A DNA stretch of 64,000 bases from Aegilops tauschii subsp. strangulata. Taxonomy: Eukaryota > Streptophyta > Magnoliopsida > Poales > Poaceae. This document shows, piece after piece, positions 1 to 12,639 of this stretch (positions within the stretch are counted from its first letter, which is position 1; each line of letters starts with the position of its first letter). The notes under the pieces are model-generated. The model was not told where the DNA came from. It worked only from the letters and a program-made list of their open reading frames with translations, and did not search any database. The position numbers and the translations under genes are program-made. The stretch lies in the NCBI RefSeq assembly GCF_002575655.3, contig NC_053035.3, positions 89,987,322 through 90,051,321 on the forward strand, read 5' to 3'.

Positions 1-342
1 AGCATGAAGGAGTGGTGTGCTGCTCGCCATGGGTGCACCGGCCACCGGCGTAGCAGCGCCGCCGGTGTTGCATCGCAGCACGAAGAACAGAGGCGGGCGC
101 CACTCACCGTCAATGCTGCAATGCAGCACGCACGAGGGAGGTTGCGCGGCTCGCCGCCGGCATTGCAAGGCAGCACGAAGGCCAGAGGCGGACGCCGCTC
201 GCCGCCGGTGCTGCAATGCCCTACGCAGGAGGTGCTGCATTGGAGCTTTTTTTGCGCCGTCGGGGTTGCATTGGAGCGTCTCCCGGGGCTCCATTGGAGC
301 ACCGCCCGGTCGTTAGAGCTGCGATGGGGTTGGAACGGACTC

Positions 343-418
343 CGCCGGGGCTGCAATGAAGCTTCGCCGGAGCTGCAATGAAGCTTTTCGCCGGAGCTGT
401 AATGAAGCTTCACCGGAG
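343..418. repeat. Short tandem repeat, about 23-bp unit, in GC-rich DNA
   Basis: About three copies of a unit of the form gccggagctgcaatgaagctt lie head to tail, differing by a few bases. The surrounding 1-640 is GC-rich and built from degenerate variants of ctgcaatgc/gccgccgg words, so the open frames across it look like low-complexity artefacts. No conserved protein is seen. It may be the inside of a Mutator-like or similar DNA element, but no termini were found. Confidence 0.6.
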
Positions 419-640
419 ATGACGCGCTAGGTGTCGCCATGAAGCAGCCCCCCTGCCTCCCGGTGGTGCGTTGCAGCGGTCACCGGTGGCTTTGAGAGCT
501 GCGATGCAATGCTTGTCGGCGGCCCCGGTGCCGGGATGTCGTAGGCGCAGGTACCACGGCGGTGGTGTCGTTGCGTTGCTCTGCACCGGGGATGTCGTCT
601 TCTCTCGTCTTCAGAGAAGACGCAGGGTGTCAAACTGAAT

Positions 641-1917
641 CGCGACGTGGATGGGTTTAGTGGAAGAAAGACGCGGGGCTGCCTTGGTGAGATCGACGGT
701 CCACAGTGCTAGATCGGACGACCAACTGGACGGTCTATAATTCGTTGTCATCAGTCGGCTTACGTCTAGCAGGCGCCTCGGGAAAAGGAGTTTACAACTA
801 GCCCTTCATTGCGGAACAAAGGGCTGATTCCCTTTTTCTTTCTTTCTTCCGTAAGAACCATATATCAGACTCGAATATAATACTCCGTTTGAACAAGGCT
901 TGGATGAGAAATACAGGAAGCGGCAGGGAAGATTTTCCGATTTCCATAACTTAACTGGCTATTGGAAAGGACCCTTACAAATTATTTTTTCTGCCAAACA
1001 AATTGTTAAACTTTGCACAAAAGAATGACTTTATATGATCATCATTTAAGTGGTGTTTTTGAGTGCAGGGGCTCGAGTTCCTGGGGTGAAAACTTTAGGT
1101 TTTACCATCATTGGTTCAACCTCGCAATGACGTTGTTAATGTAATGTTTCCTTGTTGCATTGTGTTCACTTAGAGCATCTCCAATAGAAGACGTAATACA
1201 GTAGAGGTAAAAAAAAATTACATTTCCAAAAAGTGATTTTTACATCTCTAAAAAAGAGGCAACTTCAACAGATGATGTATATTGAAGATGTAAACGAGAA
1301 ACTCCAATAGATGATGCAAAATGAAGATGTAGAAACTAGTGGGCGGCGGCAGCGCGACGCGATTTGGGGCGGCAGTGCTTGTGTGTGGGGGCGCAGAGGA
1401 GCGTCGGAGGGGCGGTGGGGTGGTGAATCAGAACGGCGATTCGAGGGAGAGGAGCGGTGTAGGAGCGTCGGGAGCTCGGCGCAGCCGGCAGCCGGCTTCG
1501 CGCGGCTAGAAGACGACGGAGGCCGGCGGTCGTCGGGCAGGCGACATGCCACACCTTACTTACCTGTGGCGGTGGGTTAAGGCTAGGAACAAGCCCAGCT
1601 CGTCCACGACCGCGCCATGGAAGCCATTATGACAGACAACCAGACCTCTGGCGAAGCTTCGATTCGAAGCGGCGGCCGAAATCGAATCGGCGGCTGCGGG
1701 GGACAGTCGGTGCTACTCAGGCGAGGCAGACGGCGGGGGACAGGCGGGAGAGTCGCGCGCGGGGTAGGAGGTGGGCGGGCCGGCGGCGGCAGTGTCGTTT
1801 TTGGGTGGAATCGGCCGGCGACGGAGTTGGGCGGGCGGCGGGCGCCTCACAGCTAGTCGAAGAAAAATCTAAACATAAGCTAGCTCACGGCTGGTCCTGG
1901 TATCCAATATCGTATGC
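641..1917. other. Stretch without a recognisable gene
   Basis: Non-coding. 641-1150 is ordinary AT-rich DNA. At 1173-1335 an 'agagcatctccaatag' start is followed by repeated 'caatagatgatg...gaagatgta' words, resembling the edge of a grass miniature DNA transposon, but no matching opposite end was seen. 1335-1860 is GC-rich with open frames in several phases and no protein signature. Confidence 0.4.
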
Positions 1918-2045
1918 AAACTGTAGCTCAGATGGTTAGGTTCTGTGGTTTCGTGTGGTGAAACCTGCCCACCAGAGTTCAAGTCCTACACTGTCACTGG
2001 TGCACACATTTGCTAGATTTATTTTAACCTTTCTAGCAACTAGAT
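1918..2045 (+). mobile_element. tRNA-derived SINE-like relic (Au-SINE type)
   Basis: The sequence has an RNA polymerase III A-box-like segment (tagctcagatggttagg, about 1923-1939) and, about 50 bases on, a B-box-like segment (agttcaagtcc, about 1975-1985). This is the layout of a tRNA head. No acceptor-stem pairing is evident, and the head is followed by 'actggtgcacacat' and a T-rich tail, as in the Au SINE family of Triticeae. It is therefore called a SINE relic rather than a tRNA gene. The family name is from memory of the family layout, not from a search. Confidence 0.55.
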
Positions 2046-2157
2046 GACCCGGTTGCGCCAATGGCGCAAAAAGCGAGTTAGAAGCGATGCTAGTGGTGAG
2101 TAAGTAAGATATGTAGAATGAAAGATAATGCAATGTGGATTGTATTGCAGGTAATAC

Positions 2158-2237
2158 AATGACTTAGATGGGTTTACAAATAGTAGAATAACTTAAATTA
2201 GTTTACAGATAGTAGAATGACTTAGATCAGTTTATAG
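2158..2237. repeat. 29-bp tandem repeat, about 2.8 copies
   Basis: Units at 2158-2186, 2187-2215 and 2216-2237 share the pattern aat(g/a)acttaga..gtttacanatagtag. This is a small minisatellite in non-coding DNA. Confidence 0.8.
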
Positions 2238-4762
2238 AAAAACACTTATATATAGGCAGCCTCATGGCTTATTTAGGCATCTTCTTAGTCTGACCATGGT
2301 CTTAAGATGATATGTACGAAAAAGCAGTGTCATCGTCGGATAATGCTTGCATGGTAGACTTCCACAGGTACTTGAGGGCCTATAAAAGTTGGTTCCACTG
2401 TCAGACCATTTGGAGTAGCCCATATAGTTATTATCTCCGAAATATCTTTTCTTTCATTGGTCCATATGACACACTTGTAGAACCAGATATCAGGGAAATC
2501 ACCAACGTGATAGTTGTTGTTATCTAGCATGCAAAACAATGACTCGGGATGTCTTCCATTATAGGTGAGGTGAGGATGTCTTCCATTATTGGTGAGGTGA
2601 GCTGTAGAACTCAGTTGGTAGTCCTTTAATCCTTATCTCATCTCTTCGAGAGAGGATATGAGATACTGCACCAATAGACACGATGAGAGGATAGCAAGCT
2701 GCCTGCGGTAGACAGAATAAATGGCTTAGGAGGGGGAAAAAGAAATGAAGAGAGTGTATAATATTCATACTACACAAAGGATAGGTTAACCATGCATGCA
2801 ATCACCATAAATAGAATTAGCAACAACTACCTATCCGTTACTTGAATGGAACGCAGGTGAATGCATCTCCAATAAGAGAAGAATAGGTAGTGAGCACACA
2901 AGTTTGCACTTTACACAGGTATGTAACTGGATCAGGTCATCAGGTTTGACAATGAGGTTAGAACAAAAGTTTGGTATCAAAAGTAACTTAATACAATTGC
3001 AGAGGAAAGGTTTTGTAAGAAAGGTACTCTGTAAGCAATTTCTTCTGGTCAACACAGATGCAAAGCAAAGGTGAAAACATCAGTTTATCTTGGATTTTAG
3101 GCCTATTATCAAACATCTTGGTTTTTAGGCCTATTATCAAACAACCTGTGAGTGTCACAAAAACAATGAAGTAGGTAAAATCTGGGAGTTATTCAACTAA
3201 GTTTGACAATACACGGTTTATTTTCGGCGAAAAATACATCCTCTGGTTTTTAGGAAGATCCAACTTACAAACAACACCGAGCATACGTTCATAGGAATAG
3301 ATCAACACCGAGCATACGTTCATAATGACCATGGGCAATGGCACGGAATGCAGAACACAATAGATGGTTTAATTTACATGTGCCATCATCATAGGAAAAC
3401 TAAATACACCTACCACAGATCCTTGAACCTAGAGCAGATAAACAGTTTCAGGTAAAGAAAAGCAGGAATGATTGTTAAGGAGCTATTTCTGTCAAGGATG
3501 TCAGTTGTAGTTTCCCAAAGCATAGGAACAACATAAATTAGGGGATTCACTAAGAGTATTATGTTAACAATCTGGTATCACATACATAGCCTAAGTATAT
3601 ACTCACAGGCATGTTCCTTAGTATATAACTAATAGCAAAGAGGCATTGTCGATCAGTTAAACCAAAGTTAATAGTGCAGCATGTTGTCTGTAAAGTCAAG
3701 TGACCATGCAGTTTTTTTTCCTGGGATAAAAGATGGTGTGATCTTTTCCATGGTCTTTAGTTATCATCTTTAAGCCTATGTATATGAAGTTTTGGTTGAC
3801 CTGCACTTCAATTGATAGTTTGGTGAAGTCTTGTACTAAAGATCAGAAAACAAGTTGGTGGTTAGCATGTACTGCTCCAATAAACCTGGATCACCATCTG
3901 AATGAAAATGCACCTAAAGGAAGGTGTATCACAATTTCTATCACGGGAAATACACAGGTTGTCATGATACCCCTATAAAAAGGCGCTCTTTGAGGCAGGC
4001 AGCTTGGTCCGGAGGCCCTCGTTATTAGCATAATTGACTAACTATCAAATGGGCATCCACTCAAATTATCTAAAGGGAGATTATTCTTTGTGGTGGTCCA
4101 TATATACAAATTTTCAAGTAATGTTATACATGAAATGAAGGTTATATGGTTAACTATCATATCAGCATCACTCAAATTATCTGAAGGGAAACTCAGTATT
4201 TTTCAGGCTAAAGCACTGAAACGGAGGAGCTACCCCACTTTTCTTTCTTATTATATACAGGTTATACATGAAATAAAATGAAGTATACATGGTGCGTAAA
4301 TGATTATGGAATTGCTCCTCCCTATCCAGACGAATTGATTTCAACTACCAAATCACAGCAGAGAGGACGAACAGTGAATAAATTGGATGGGAAGGAGTTG
4401 CAATACCTGTCCAGACGGATGGGTTGGAGACAGCGAGGTCGCCGGCAAGGACACACATCCAAGCATGTTTATGTTTTTGTGAAACCTGGGAAGGATGTGA
4501 AAACTGAGCTGCAAGTAAAACCATAGTTTAGGTTCTGCCGAAAAGTCCCATAGCATGATATCTTCAGAGAGGGGAGCAAGTAGATGGATTAGGACTCCAA
4601 GAAAGATCGCGTTACAATAGAAAGAACAGAGAGGGGGACAAGTAGATGGATTAGGACTCCAAGAAAGCGTTGACTTTTGGGAGTTGGGTTACGACCACAA
4701 GGAAATCAAGCCTGCGGGAAAAGAGAAACACTGAAGAAAGCATCCAACGTCCACCTGACCGG
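2238..4762. other. Gene-free stretch with several local duplications
   Basis: No conserved coding frame was recognised. Short near-tandem duplications are visible at 2553-2602 (gatgtcttccattat.ggtgaggtgag twice), 3088-3146 (taggcctattatcaaaca twice), 3272-3326 (caacaccgagcatacgttcata twice) and 4038-4206 (taactatca...ctcaaattatct.aaggga twice, about 111 bp apart). A 35-base word (caagtagatggattaggactcc...) occurs at about 4578 and 4638. These look like slippage or repair scars. Confidence 0.5.
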
Positions 4763-5001
4763 GGGTGCCACTTGTACAGCCATGCCATCGGGTCTCCTTC
4801 AGGATATAGATGAAAGAAGAATAGCTAAAGATAATTGCTAGTACTTTAATACCAATGGCAGCAAGGCTAACCTTGTAGAGTGGGTGCCACTTGTACAGCC
4901 ATGCCATCGGGTCTCCTTCAGGATATAGATGAAAGAAGAATAGCTAAAGATAATTGCTAGTACTTTAATACCAATGGCAGCAAGGCTAACCTTGTAGAGT
5001 G
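4763..5001. repeat. Perfect-looking 119-bp tandem duplication
   Basis: The block beginning gggtgccacttgtacagcc runs 4763-4881 and repeats at once from 4882 to 5000, with no difference seen by eye. The identity suggests a recent event. No gene is evident in it. Confidence 0.9.
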
Positions 5002-6018
5002 CACTCATTGCTCAATAGAGTTAAAAAAAGTTTCCTTATTTTTCTATATAGACATTGGTAGCGTTCAAATAATTCAACACCATGTAATCGAGTGGTCGAT
5101 AATTTTTAGTTCTCGGGGGTAACAGAAATTTCCAATCCTTGTCAGCAAAATCCAGGAATGAAGTGAGAGAATGTGCCAGCATATCATGGAAGCATTTATG
5201 GTTAAGTAAAAACCATCAACTCGTAGAAAAAGCATAGGATGTTGAAAGTTTGTTATTTTAGATCCATTCATGTAATAAGTTGGAAATATTGAAACAGTGA
5301 AACAGAGCAAGGCGATCAGAGACTCGCCCGCGGCGACGCGCGACTACCTGTGACAGCCTAAAAGTCAAGGCATCTACAAACAAAATGCAGCGGTGAACCT
5401 ACCGACCATGAAGTGAACTTATAATTTTATACCACCACACTAATTCTACCATAGAAAATACCGTCTTCCCATGGTCATGCATAATACATTAGCCCACTCA
5501 TGTTCCTGACTTGAAATCATCCAAATCAAAGCTAGCCCATACCAAAATCACAAATAGTAATTTTATTCCAGGAAGTGCAAATTAGTTGTGTTCTCTACCA
5601 GACTGGAGCCAGTCAAGTCATAGCTAACACATACCAAAAATACATGAAATAATCACACTGTACAAAGTGGCAAGCTTGATTTAATTAGTAGTCCAAGGGT
5701 AAGAAGTTTGCATAGTAGAGGAAAAATGCAGGGAATACAGTAGGCATGAGTGTATACACAACTGTGATCAAAAGACAGTGAACAAATATATACGATGGGC
5801 ATTCATAGGCATGATCAAAAAGTCAGAGAACAAAAAATGAGCACGAACACACATGTGCGGTGGAAATGGTCTGAAAAGGGTGCATCGTAATTAGACATAT
5901 GGCAGAACCATGGTGGAGCTAATGCAAAGAAGGCACATCTCTTTTTTTCCCTGAGCAGTTGATCTAATTAGTGGGACATACAACTTTATTTTCATCCTCA
6001 GGTGTAAACAAATAACAC
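5002..6018. other. AT-rich stretch without a recognised gene
   Basis: No conserved frame or repeat family was recognised. It may be intron or downstream sequence of the minus-strand exon-like pieces at 6019-7113. Confidence 0.3.
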
Positions 6019-7113
6019 CTCAGGAAAGGCGTTTGACAATAATGCAGAATCTGCTGAAGCATCATGCGCTCCATCATTTTCTGCATCCTCCATATACCAT
6101 GAATCAAAAAACATCAAATTAGAATATAAAGATGGAAACATCTAACTGTCAAGCTGGGAGTTGATAGATGGAAGCAGTTAACTATCAAGCTGGGAGTTGA
6201 TAAAACCAAGTATTCTTTATGCACAATAGAACCAAATAAGACAGGTCACAACAAAATAAAGAAAGATTTTTACCATAGTAGCCCTTTAGCCTTGTCGCAA
6301 TATCTTCTTTCTTGAATATCTCTAGAAAGAAAGAAAGCAGAATATCAGCTCAAACATGATGGCCAAGCAGTAAATCCATAGCTTTCAACAGTTGAACCTG
6401 CTTTGCAAAAGAACTAATCAAGGACTGGACGTAAATGTCAGTACAAATTTGAGCAGGTCATCAAGCATATATTATTACACATATATTAATCTGCCCCTGC
6501 AGCAGTTTGGATTTTCATCAAACAACTTGTAGGTAGGTGGATACCTAAACGAATCTACACAAAAGAGGAGAGACATGCTGGCGTTAAATCAAAAAAATGA
6601 GTGGAAAAGAGAGGGGAGGAGATTAATAAGGAGGGGTGAAGGGGTGTGGTTACCTGCAAAGGCCAGATGCTGCAAGGTTGGTGTGGCAGAGGATGTGTCG
6701 GGGGCTCGGGGCTATCTTACATGTAAGCTCAGCTGCAGCGGTCACCCGTGCTTCTCCTACTGGCCATGGCGGCGCCCCAGGCTCCCGCCGACAAGCAACA
6801 AATCAGTGGGAAGTAAATATTTTTTCAGATCAAGGACAACTCACCAGGGGAAGAAGGAAGTGCAGGCCGCTAGCCAAAACACGCGAACGCCGCCAGGAAT
6901 CGTCACCCCGTCCTGCTCCATCTGCCTATTGATTTTCTGGTCATACGTCATGCACGCCATCCTCCGGCGATAAGGGATTCCAGCCACCGCCGGATCCAAC
7001 ATTTTTACCTTGCCTGGGCCGATGAGTTGGAAGATCTGGCAGGTTGGGGCGCCCTCGGGAAGGACTCTCTGCTTCCTCGCTCCTGCCTCTGAAGCTCTCG
7101 CCTCCTCATCCAT
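6019..7113 (-). CDS. Exon-like pieces of an unrecognised minus-strand gene
   Basis: Two pieces splice coherently on the minus strand: 6274-6321 (after a pyrimidine-rich acceptor ending ttctttctag, before donor GTAAAA) and 6019-6080 (acceptor gatgcag, donor GTGTTA). The first ends one base into a codon and the second supplies the other two, giving an open reading such as IFKKEDIATRLKGYYG followed by ENDGAHDASADSALL. Upstream on the same strand, 6841-7113 is open from an ATG after a CT-rich, GC-rich leader (about 7114-7260) and ends at a consensus CCCTG/GTGAGT donor. The family was not recognised, and links between the first open frame and the two small exons were not proven. It could be a real, partly mapped gene or a relic. 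A 36-bp tandem duplication sits nearby at about 6138-6203. Confidence 0.3.
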
Positions 7114-7751
7114 ACCGCCGCGGACTGAGCCGATGACGTCTAGGCCCTGGCTACATGGATGAGACGAGAGGCGGCGGCGGTGGTGGGAGAATTGGGGGAG
7201 AGGAGAGGGGGGTGGCTGCGGCAGCAGAAGAATCGAGGAGGAGAGGAGGCGGCTGCGGCACGCGGGTTAGGTCACAGTGCCTCTGACCAATGGTTGACCC
7301 ACCCCCACGGCACTCTTATCCGGTGCCAGTACCCCTCACCCGAGCCACTTATAACCCAAGCCACTGCACCACTGGCCCAAGTGCTAACCGGGGCCACCAA
7401 AGCAGCAGGGTAACGCACGGTCGAGTAGGCCAGCGAAAACCCATCCACAGATGTCGACCTCACCCAATCACAAACAGCTAATTACCAGCCAATCGTGCAT
7501 GCAGCCGCGAGAGAAACCCAGCCTCTGCTCATGGGCCCCATACAGTCACGACCCCATCAGTCATAGAGTTTTAAAATGGCATGACGTGTGCAAATGCAAC
7601 GAACGGTTGGCCAATCGACAACAAGGTAAAAATGCAAACAGTAAATCCATCGTGGGGTTGAAAATGCCCGACGCTCGCAAGTGCGGTAGAACGGCGGGTT
7701 GCCTAGAGCTGTTTATATGTTCAATGTTCGTTTAGTGGACCGCAGGCGACC

Positions 7752-10700
7752 ATGGTCTGCACGATGACCGAAGGCATCATGAATAGGTTTTTGAGCTCCA
7801 CGAAGGCCGAGATGCTTCAAAAGAACGAGACGGAGATAAAATGTCTGTGTCGAAGATGCAAGCTGAAGAGCCTTATGGACCCGGATTTCATACAGGTGCA
7901 GGACCACCTGCTTTGCGTGGTTTCATGGATGGCTATCGGTCGCAAGGTGATGAAGATGATTATGAAGTCGTCCATGGGGGCCGGGCAAGAAATGAGGAAG
8001 GGCAGCAAGACAACCGCGGCGAGGGCGGGCGAGAAGACGAAGAATCTTTAGGACATGATCACGAAGTAGATGCAGGACACAGTCATCATGTAGAAGATGC
8101 CGGACATGATGATGAAGAAGATCAAGACGAAGGGCATGATCATGAAGATGAAGATGCCAGAGCAGACGACGATGGACCATCGATGGGCTGGGTGCAGGAC
8201 CCTCATATTCAAGAGCTGCTTCTCAAGCAGACGGGTAACGCAAGAGCTGCCGCCCGAGAGAAAGCCAAGCTGGATCAACTGGAGATAGACGCGGTTACTC
8301 CATTGTATGAAGGATGCAGGCCCGAGGATACCCGCCTAAAAGTAACGCTGATGGCTCTGGAGATGAAGGTAAAACACAAAATGACCGACGCATGCTTCGA
8401 CGAGAATATGTCATTCTGGCACGAACGTCTTCCCAAGGGGAACAAGTGCCCGACCAGTTTCGAGGAGGTGAAGAAAATCGTGTGTCCTTTGGATTTACTG
8501 CACGTGAAATACCATGTGTGCACGAACAATTGCATCATTTATCGGGACGAGCACGCGAAGTCTACCATATGTCAGGTGTGCGGCGTCACTCGATACAAGA
8601 AGAGGAAGAAAGCTCCTCGAAAAGTGGTGTGGTACTTTCCGATCACTCCTCGTCTGCAGCGGTATTTCGCGGACCCTAAGCTAGCAAAGCTCCTGCGTTG
8701 GCACGCGGATAGGGAGGAGAAGAAGCGAGAAGATGACGGAAATGATCCGGAGATAAATAAAAAAGACAAGATGCTGAGTCACCCTAAGGATGCGAGCCAG
8801 TGGCAAGCGTTCAACTTCGAACACCCAGAATTTGGGGATGATCCAAGGAACATCGTGCTGGGCGCAAGCACCGATGGAGTCAATCCGTTTGGTAGCCAGA
8901 GAAGCACACATAGCACCTGGCCTGTGTTTGTGTGGATGTACAACCTTCCCCCTGGTTGTGCATGAAGAGGAAGTACATTCACATGAGTATGCTAATTGAA
9001 GGGCCGAAACAACCAGGGAACAACATCAATCTGTATCTGGGGCTGCTGAAAGAAGAGCTAGGCACGCTGTGGAAAACGCCAGCCAATACGTGGGACGCCG
9101 CAGAGAAAGAATATTTCCCTATGAGAGCCGCACTACTCACGACAGTGCACGACTATCTCGGTTACGGATATGTCGCGGGGCAGGTGGTCCACGGATTTTC
9201 TGCATGCGTCAGGTGCATGGACGACACAACGTATCGCCAGCTGATAGAGATCCCGGGTCTTCGCAAACCGTGTTCATGGGACATCGAAGGTGGCTTCGCG
9301 ACGATGACTCATGGAGAAAATGCAAGGATCTGATCGATGGTGAAACCGAACCCCGAAGACGCCCGCGTACGAGGAGCGGCGAGGAAATAGACGAGCTGTT
9401 GAAAAATTGGAAAGAGTGCCCACCGTCGGGAAAGAAGCGAAAGGCGCCAGAGCCCCTGCTGAAGGTATGGAAAACGAGGTCTGTTTTCTGGGACTTGTCG
9501 TACTGGAAGAACCTCCGTGTGCCTCACAGCCTTGATGTCATGCATATCACGAAGAACGTGTGCGAGAGTCTGCTTGGTACCCTGCTCAACATGCTAGAGA
9601 GGACCAAAGATGGGCCGAAAGCAATGGCAGACTTGAAATCAATGGGCATCAGGGAGGAGCTTCACGCTAATGATGATGATGATGATGATGAGGCAAAGGA
9701 TACGGAAAGTCGTCGCAAAGGAAAAAAGGCCAAGAAGATCGGAGATGACTGCCCTCCCGCGTGCTTCACTCTAAGTCAGGAGGAGATCGAGCAGTTTTTC
9801 ACCTGCCTCGTAGGAGTAAAACTTCCTTACGGTTACGCGGGAAAGATAAGCAGATACCTAGACTCAGCGAAGCAGAAGTTCAGCGGGATGAAGTCTCACG
9901 ACTGTCACATGCTGATGACGCAGATACTTCCAGTTGCAATCCGTGGGATCATGGACGCGCACGTCCGTGAAACGCTATTTGGCCTATGCAAATTTTTCGA
10001 CGTCATCTCTCGGAAGTCGGTTGGCGTGAGGCAACTCAGAAGGATACAGGAAGAGATCGTGGAGATACTATGCGAGCTTGAGATGTACTTCCCGCCCGCA
10101 TTCTTCGACGTTATGGTGCATCTGCTGGTCCATATCGTGGAGGATATCATCCAACTCGGGCCGACGTTCCTGCACAGCATGATGCCGTTCGAAAGGATGA
10201 ATGGTGTCATCAAAGGATACGTTCGCAACATGTCACGTCCAGAGGGAAGCATAGCCAAGCGCTTTCTGACCAAAGAGTGCATCTCCTACTGCATGAATTA
10301 TCTAGGCATCGAGAACCCCGTTGGTCTGCCCGTCAACAGGCACCTGGGCAGGCTCGCTGGATGGGGTCACCGCGAGGGTCGCCGCGAAATGTGTTGACTT
10401 CGAGGGTCGACTCGCCAACTTTGAAAGAGCAAACCTAGTCGCGCTACAACATATAGACGTGGTCGATCCTTGGGTGGTAGAGCACAAAACCTTTATTGAG
10501 AAGACGTACAATGACCGAGGCCAATAGAGGACGGACGGAGATATAATCAAAGAGCACAACTCATGTTTCACGCGTTGGTTCAGGGAGAAGCTTCTGTCGT
10601 ACCCTTTACATGAGGATTCTTCCGCGGAAGAAAAACTCATATTCGCCTTGTCACAGGGCGCCGAGCACAACCTGATGACCTATGAGGCGTACAATATCAA

Positions 10701-11259
10701 CGGCTACACATTCTACACTGAGGAAAAGGACATGAAGAGCGATGGTTATCAGAACTCCGGGGTAACGATGGAATCCTACACCGGTAACGACAAGGACAGA
10801 TACTAGGGAAGGATCGAGGAGATCTGGGAGCTGAGTTACGCTGGAGAGAAGGTCCCGATGTTCCGTGTCAGATGGGCCAAGAGCGTTCTAAAAGAAGACC
10901 GGTATTTCACAACCATGGTTATACCCGAAGCCAAATCCAAGACCGCGGGCGCAAACGTCACCGTGAAAAATGAGCCATGGTTACTGGCTTCCCAAGTGGA
11001 CCAATGCTTCTTCATTACCGACCCGTCAAAGCCCAGTCGTGTTGTCGTGAGGAGAGGCAAAAGGAAGATCATCGGAATGGATGGAGTCGCCAATGAGCAA
11101 GACTTCGACAAGTACGGCGACCCGAAGATGGAACATGACGACGACGATGAAGTACCATACACCACAAGAAGAAGCAGGACCACCCTACCTAAAGGACGTC
11201 CGTTCAAGAGAAGAACTCCATTTGCGAAAAAGAAGGGCAAGAAGATTATGAAAAGATAG
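7752..11259 (+). pseudogene. TNP2-type CACTA transposase, broken
   Basis: This would be the transposase that binds CACTA ends and cuts them. Order seen: a transposase-associated N-terminal part with CLCRRCKLKSL (about 7840-7875), an acidic region, a zinc-binding-like CHVCTNNC/CQVCG stretch and the Transposase_21 core (about 8440-9330), a DUF4218-like region (FERMNGVIKGYVRN, about 10190), and a DUF4216-like C-terminus (IEEIWELSYAG..VPMFRVRW, from about 10815). Reading the family protein through requires frame changes near 7910, 8950, 9240 and 10330, and there are in-frame stops near 10525 and 10804, so it cannot make the enzyme. A (gat)n run lies at about 9670. Identification rests on the characteristic family text, not on a search. 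Confidence 0.85.
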
Positions 11260-11440
11260 CTAAGATCGATTGTATTTAAATTGTAGCCTTCATTTCTCGA
11301 TTGTATTTCGACATATGGAAATGGCATTTCTTCTTGTTTTGTTGCAGATCATCATTTACAGGCACCTTGGGCTTCTTTGTGTTTTCTTCTGGTATTTTAA
11401 TTGCTTTTATTTATGTTTATTCTGGTGAAAAAAAAGTTAT

Positions 11441-11955
11441 TAATGGCGCACCAGGAGAAGGTGCGCCATTGCTATCAAGGTATTTATGGCGCACCCCTAG
11501 GAGGTGCGCCATTGATATACAAATTTTTATTTATGTTTATTCAGGTATTTTATTTTTCAGTGTTCCTTTTCCTGCTTAAATTTGCAAACATTTTTTTAAA
11601 ATGTGAACATTTTTCTAACTCACAAAAAGTATTGAATTTGTTAATATTTTTTGAACTCATGAATATTTTTAAATTTCATGGGCACTTTTTGAATTCATGA
11701 ATATTTTTTCAAATTTGATGATATTTTTTCATATTCATAAATGTTTTACCAATTCACAAATGTTTTGCAACACAAATATTTGAAAATTAGTAATAACTAC
11801 TTATATCGTAACATTTTAAAATTTATCGTCATTTTCTAAAAAAATTCTTAGATGCAACTAAAAATCCAAAAAAAGTTAGTAATGGCGCACCAGGGGAAGG
11901 TGCGCCATTGCTATCACGGTACTTATGGCGCACCCCTAGACGGTGCGCCATTGCT
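11441..11955. repeat. Internal GGCGCACC/GGTGCGCC motif blocks of the CACTA element
   Basis: Two near-identical blocks of about 73 bp (11441-11513 and 11880-11953) each hold four alternating copies, aatggcgcacc..aggtgcgccatt..atggcgcaccc..ggtgcgccatt, so each can fold into hairpins. The AT-rich spacer between them has repeated 'catgaatatttttnaaattt' words. The same motif fills the right subterminal region, tying these blocks to this element. They are likely transposase-binding sites or relics of a nested related end. Confidence 0.8.
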
Positions 11956-11957
11956 AA

Positions 11958-12390
11958 CCTTCCCCCCACTAAAATATCCAAGACGTTCCATCTTGCCAGC
12001 CGTTCGTCCTTCTCCCATCTCGCCCCTCGCCTCTCGCCACCGCCGCCGATCCCCTTCCACCACCGCCGCCGCCCCCACCCACCGGCGACCTCGCTCCCGG
12101 GCTCCGCTGCCCCCACCCACCCCCTCCCTCGCCTTCGCCGCACCCACCCCCTCCCTTGCCTTCCCAGCCCTCAAAACCCTAGAAACCCGCGGCGCCTCTC
12201 CGCTCGAGCTCCACCGTGCGAGGCGACAGGCAAGGCGGCGGGCGGAATCTGCTTCAACACCGGGCCGGCGAGCCGCGGAAGCAGGGCGCGACGGCGCTCG
12301 ACGCTGTAGACGTGCTCGCCCGCCCCCAGTAGACATGCTCGCCGCTGTAGACGTGCTTGTCGGGGCCTCTCCCCCGACGTCACCGGTGAG
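11958..12390 (+). promoter_or_regulatory. GC-rich leader and probable first exon of the second CACTA gene
   Basis: A C-rich, CpG-rich tract with no conserved protein ends at a donor-like caccg/GTGAGCC (about 12390). A further acceptor (gatgcag/ccgcgtcc, about 12532) and donor (atcgag/GTGAGTT, about 12621) follow. The coding ATG of the next gene lies about 2.1 kb downstream behind tatttag/ag. This resembles a transcribed leader with introns. The second CACTA element at 53371 has the same arrangement. The start site is not defined by the sequence. Confidence 0.4.
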
Positions 12391-12639
12391 CCACCGCGCC
12401 CTGCCCTCTCCCTCTCTGCTCCTCCCTCCTTGCCCTCTCCCTCTCTGCTCGATCCCCTCTCTTCTCTGTCTCCACCTTCTGTTCTTGCCTGTGAGGTGTT
12501 TGATTAAATGTCAATTCAAATGATTGATGCAGCCGCGTCCACTGGAGCACCACGACCGCGTCTGCGACCTCGTCTCTGCTCCGCCGCCGTCTACGACCTC
12601 GTCTGCGACCGCGTCCATCGAGGTGAGTTCTTCCATGGA

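Noticed and set aside
1921..1995. Possible tRNA gene
   Set aside because: A- and B-box-like words are present, but acceptor and anticodon stems do not pair convincingly and a SINE-like body and tail follow.
11852..12523. 223-codon frame rich in Pro/Arg/Ser
   Set aside because: Runs through the CACTA motif block and GC-rich leader; composition artefact.
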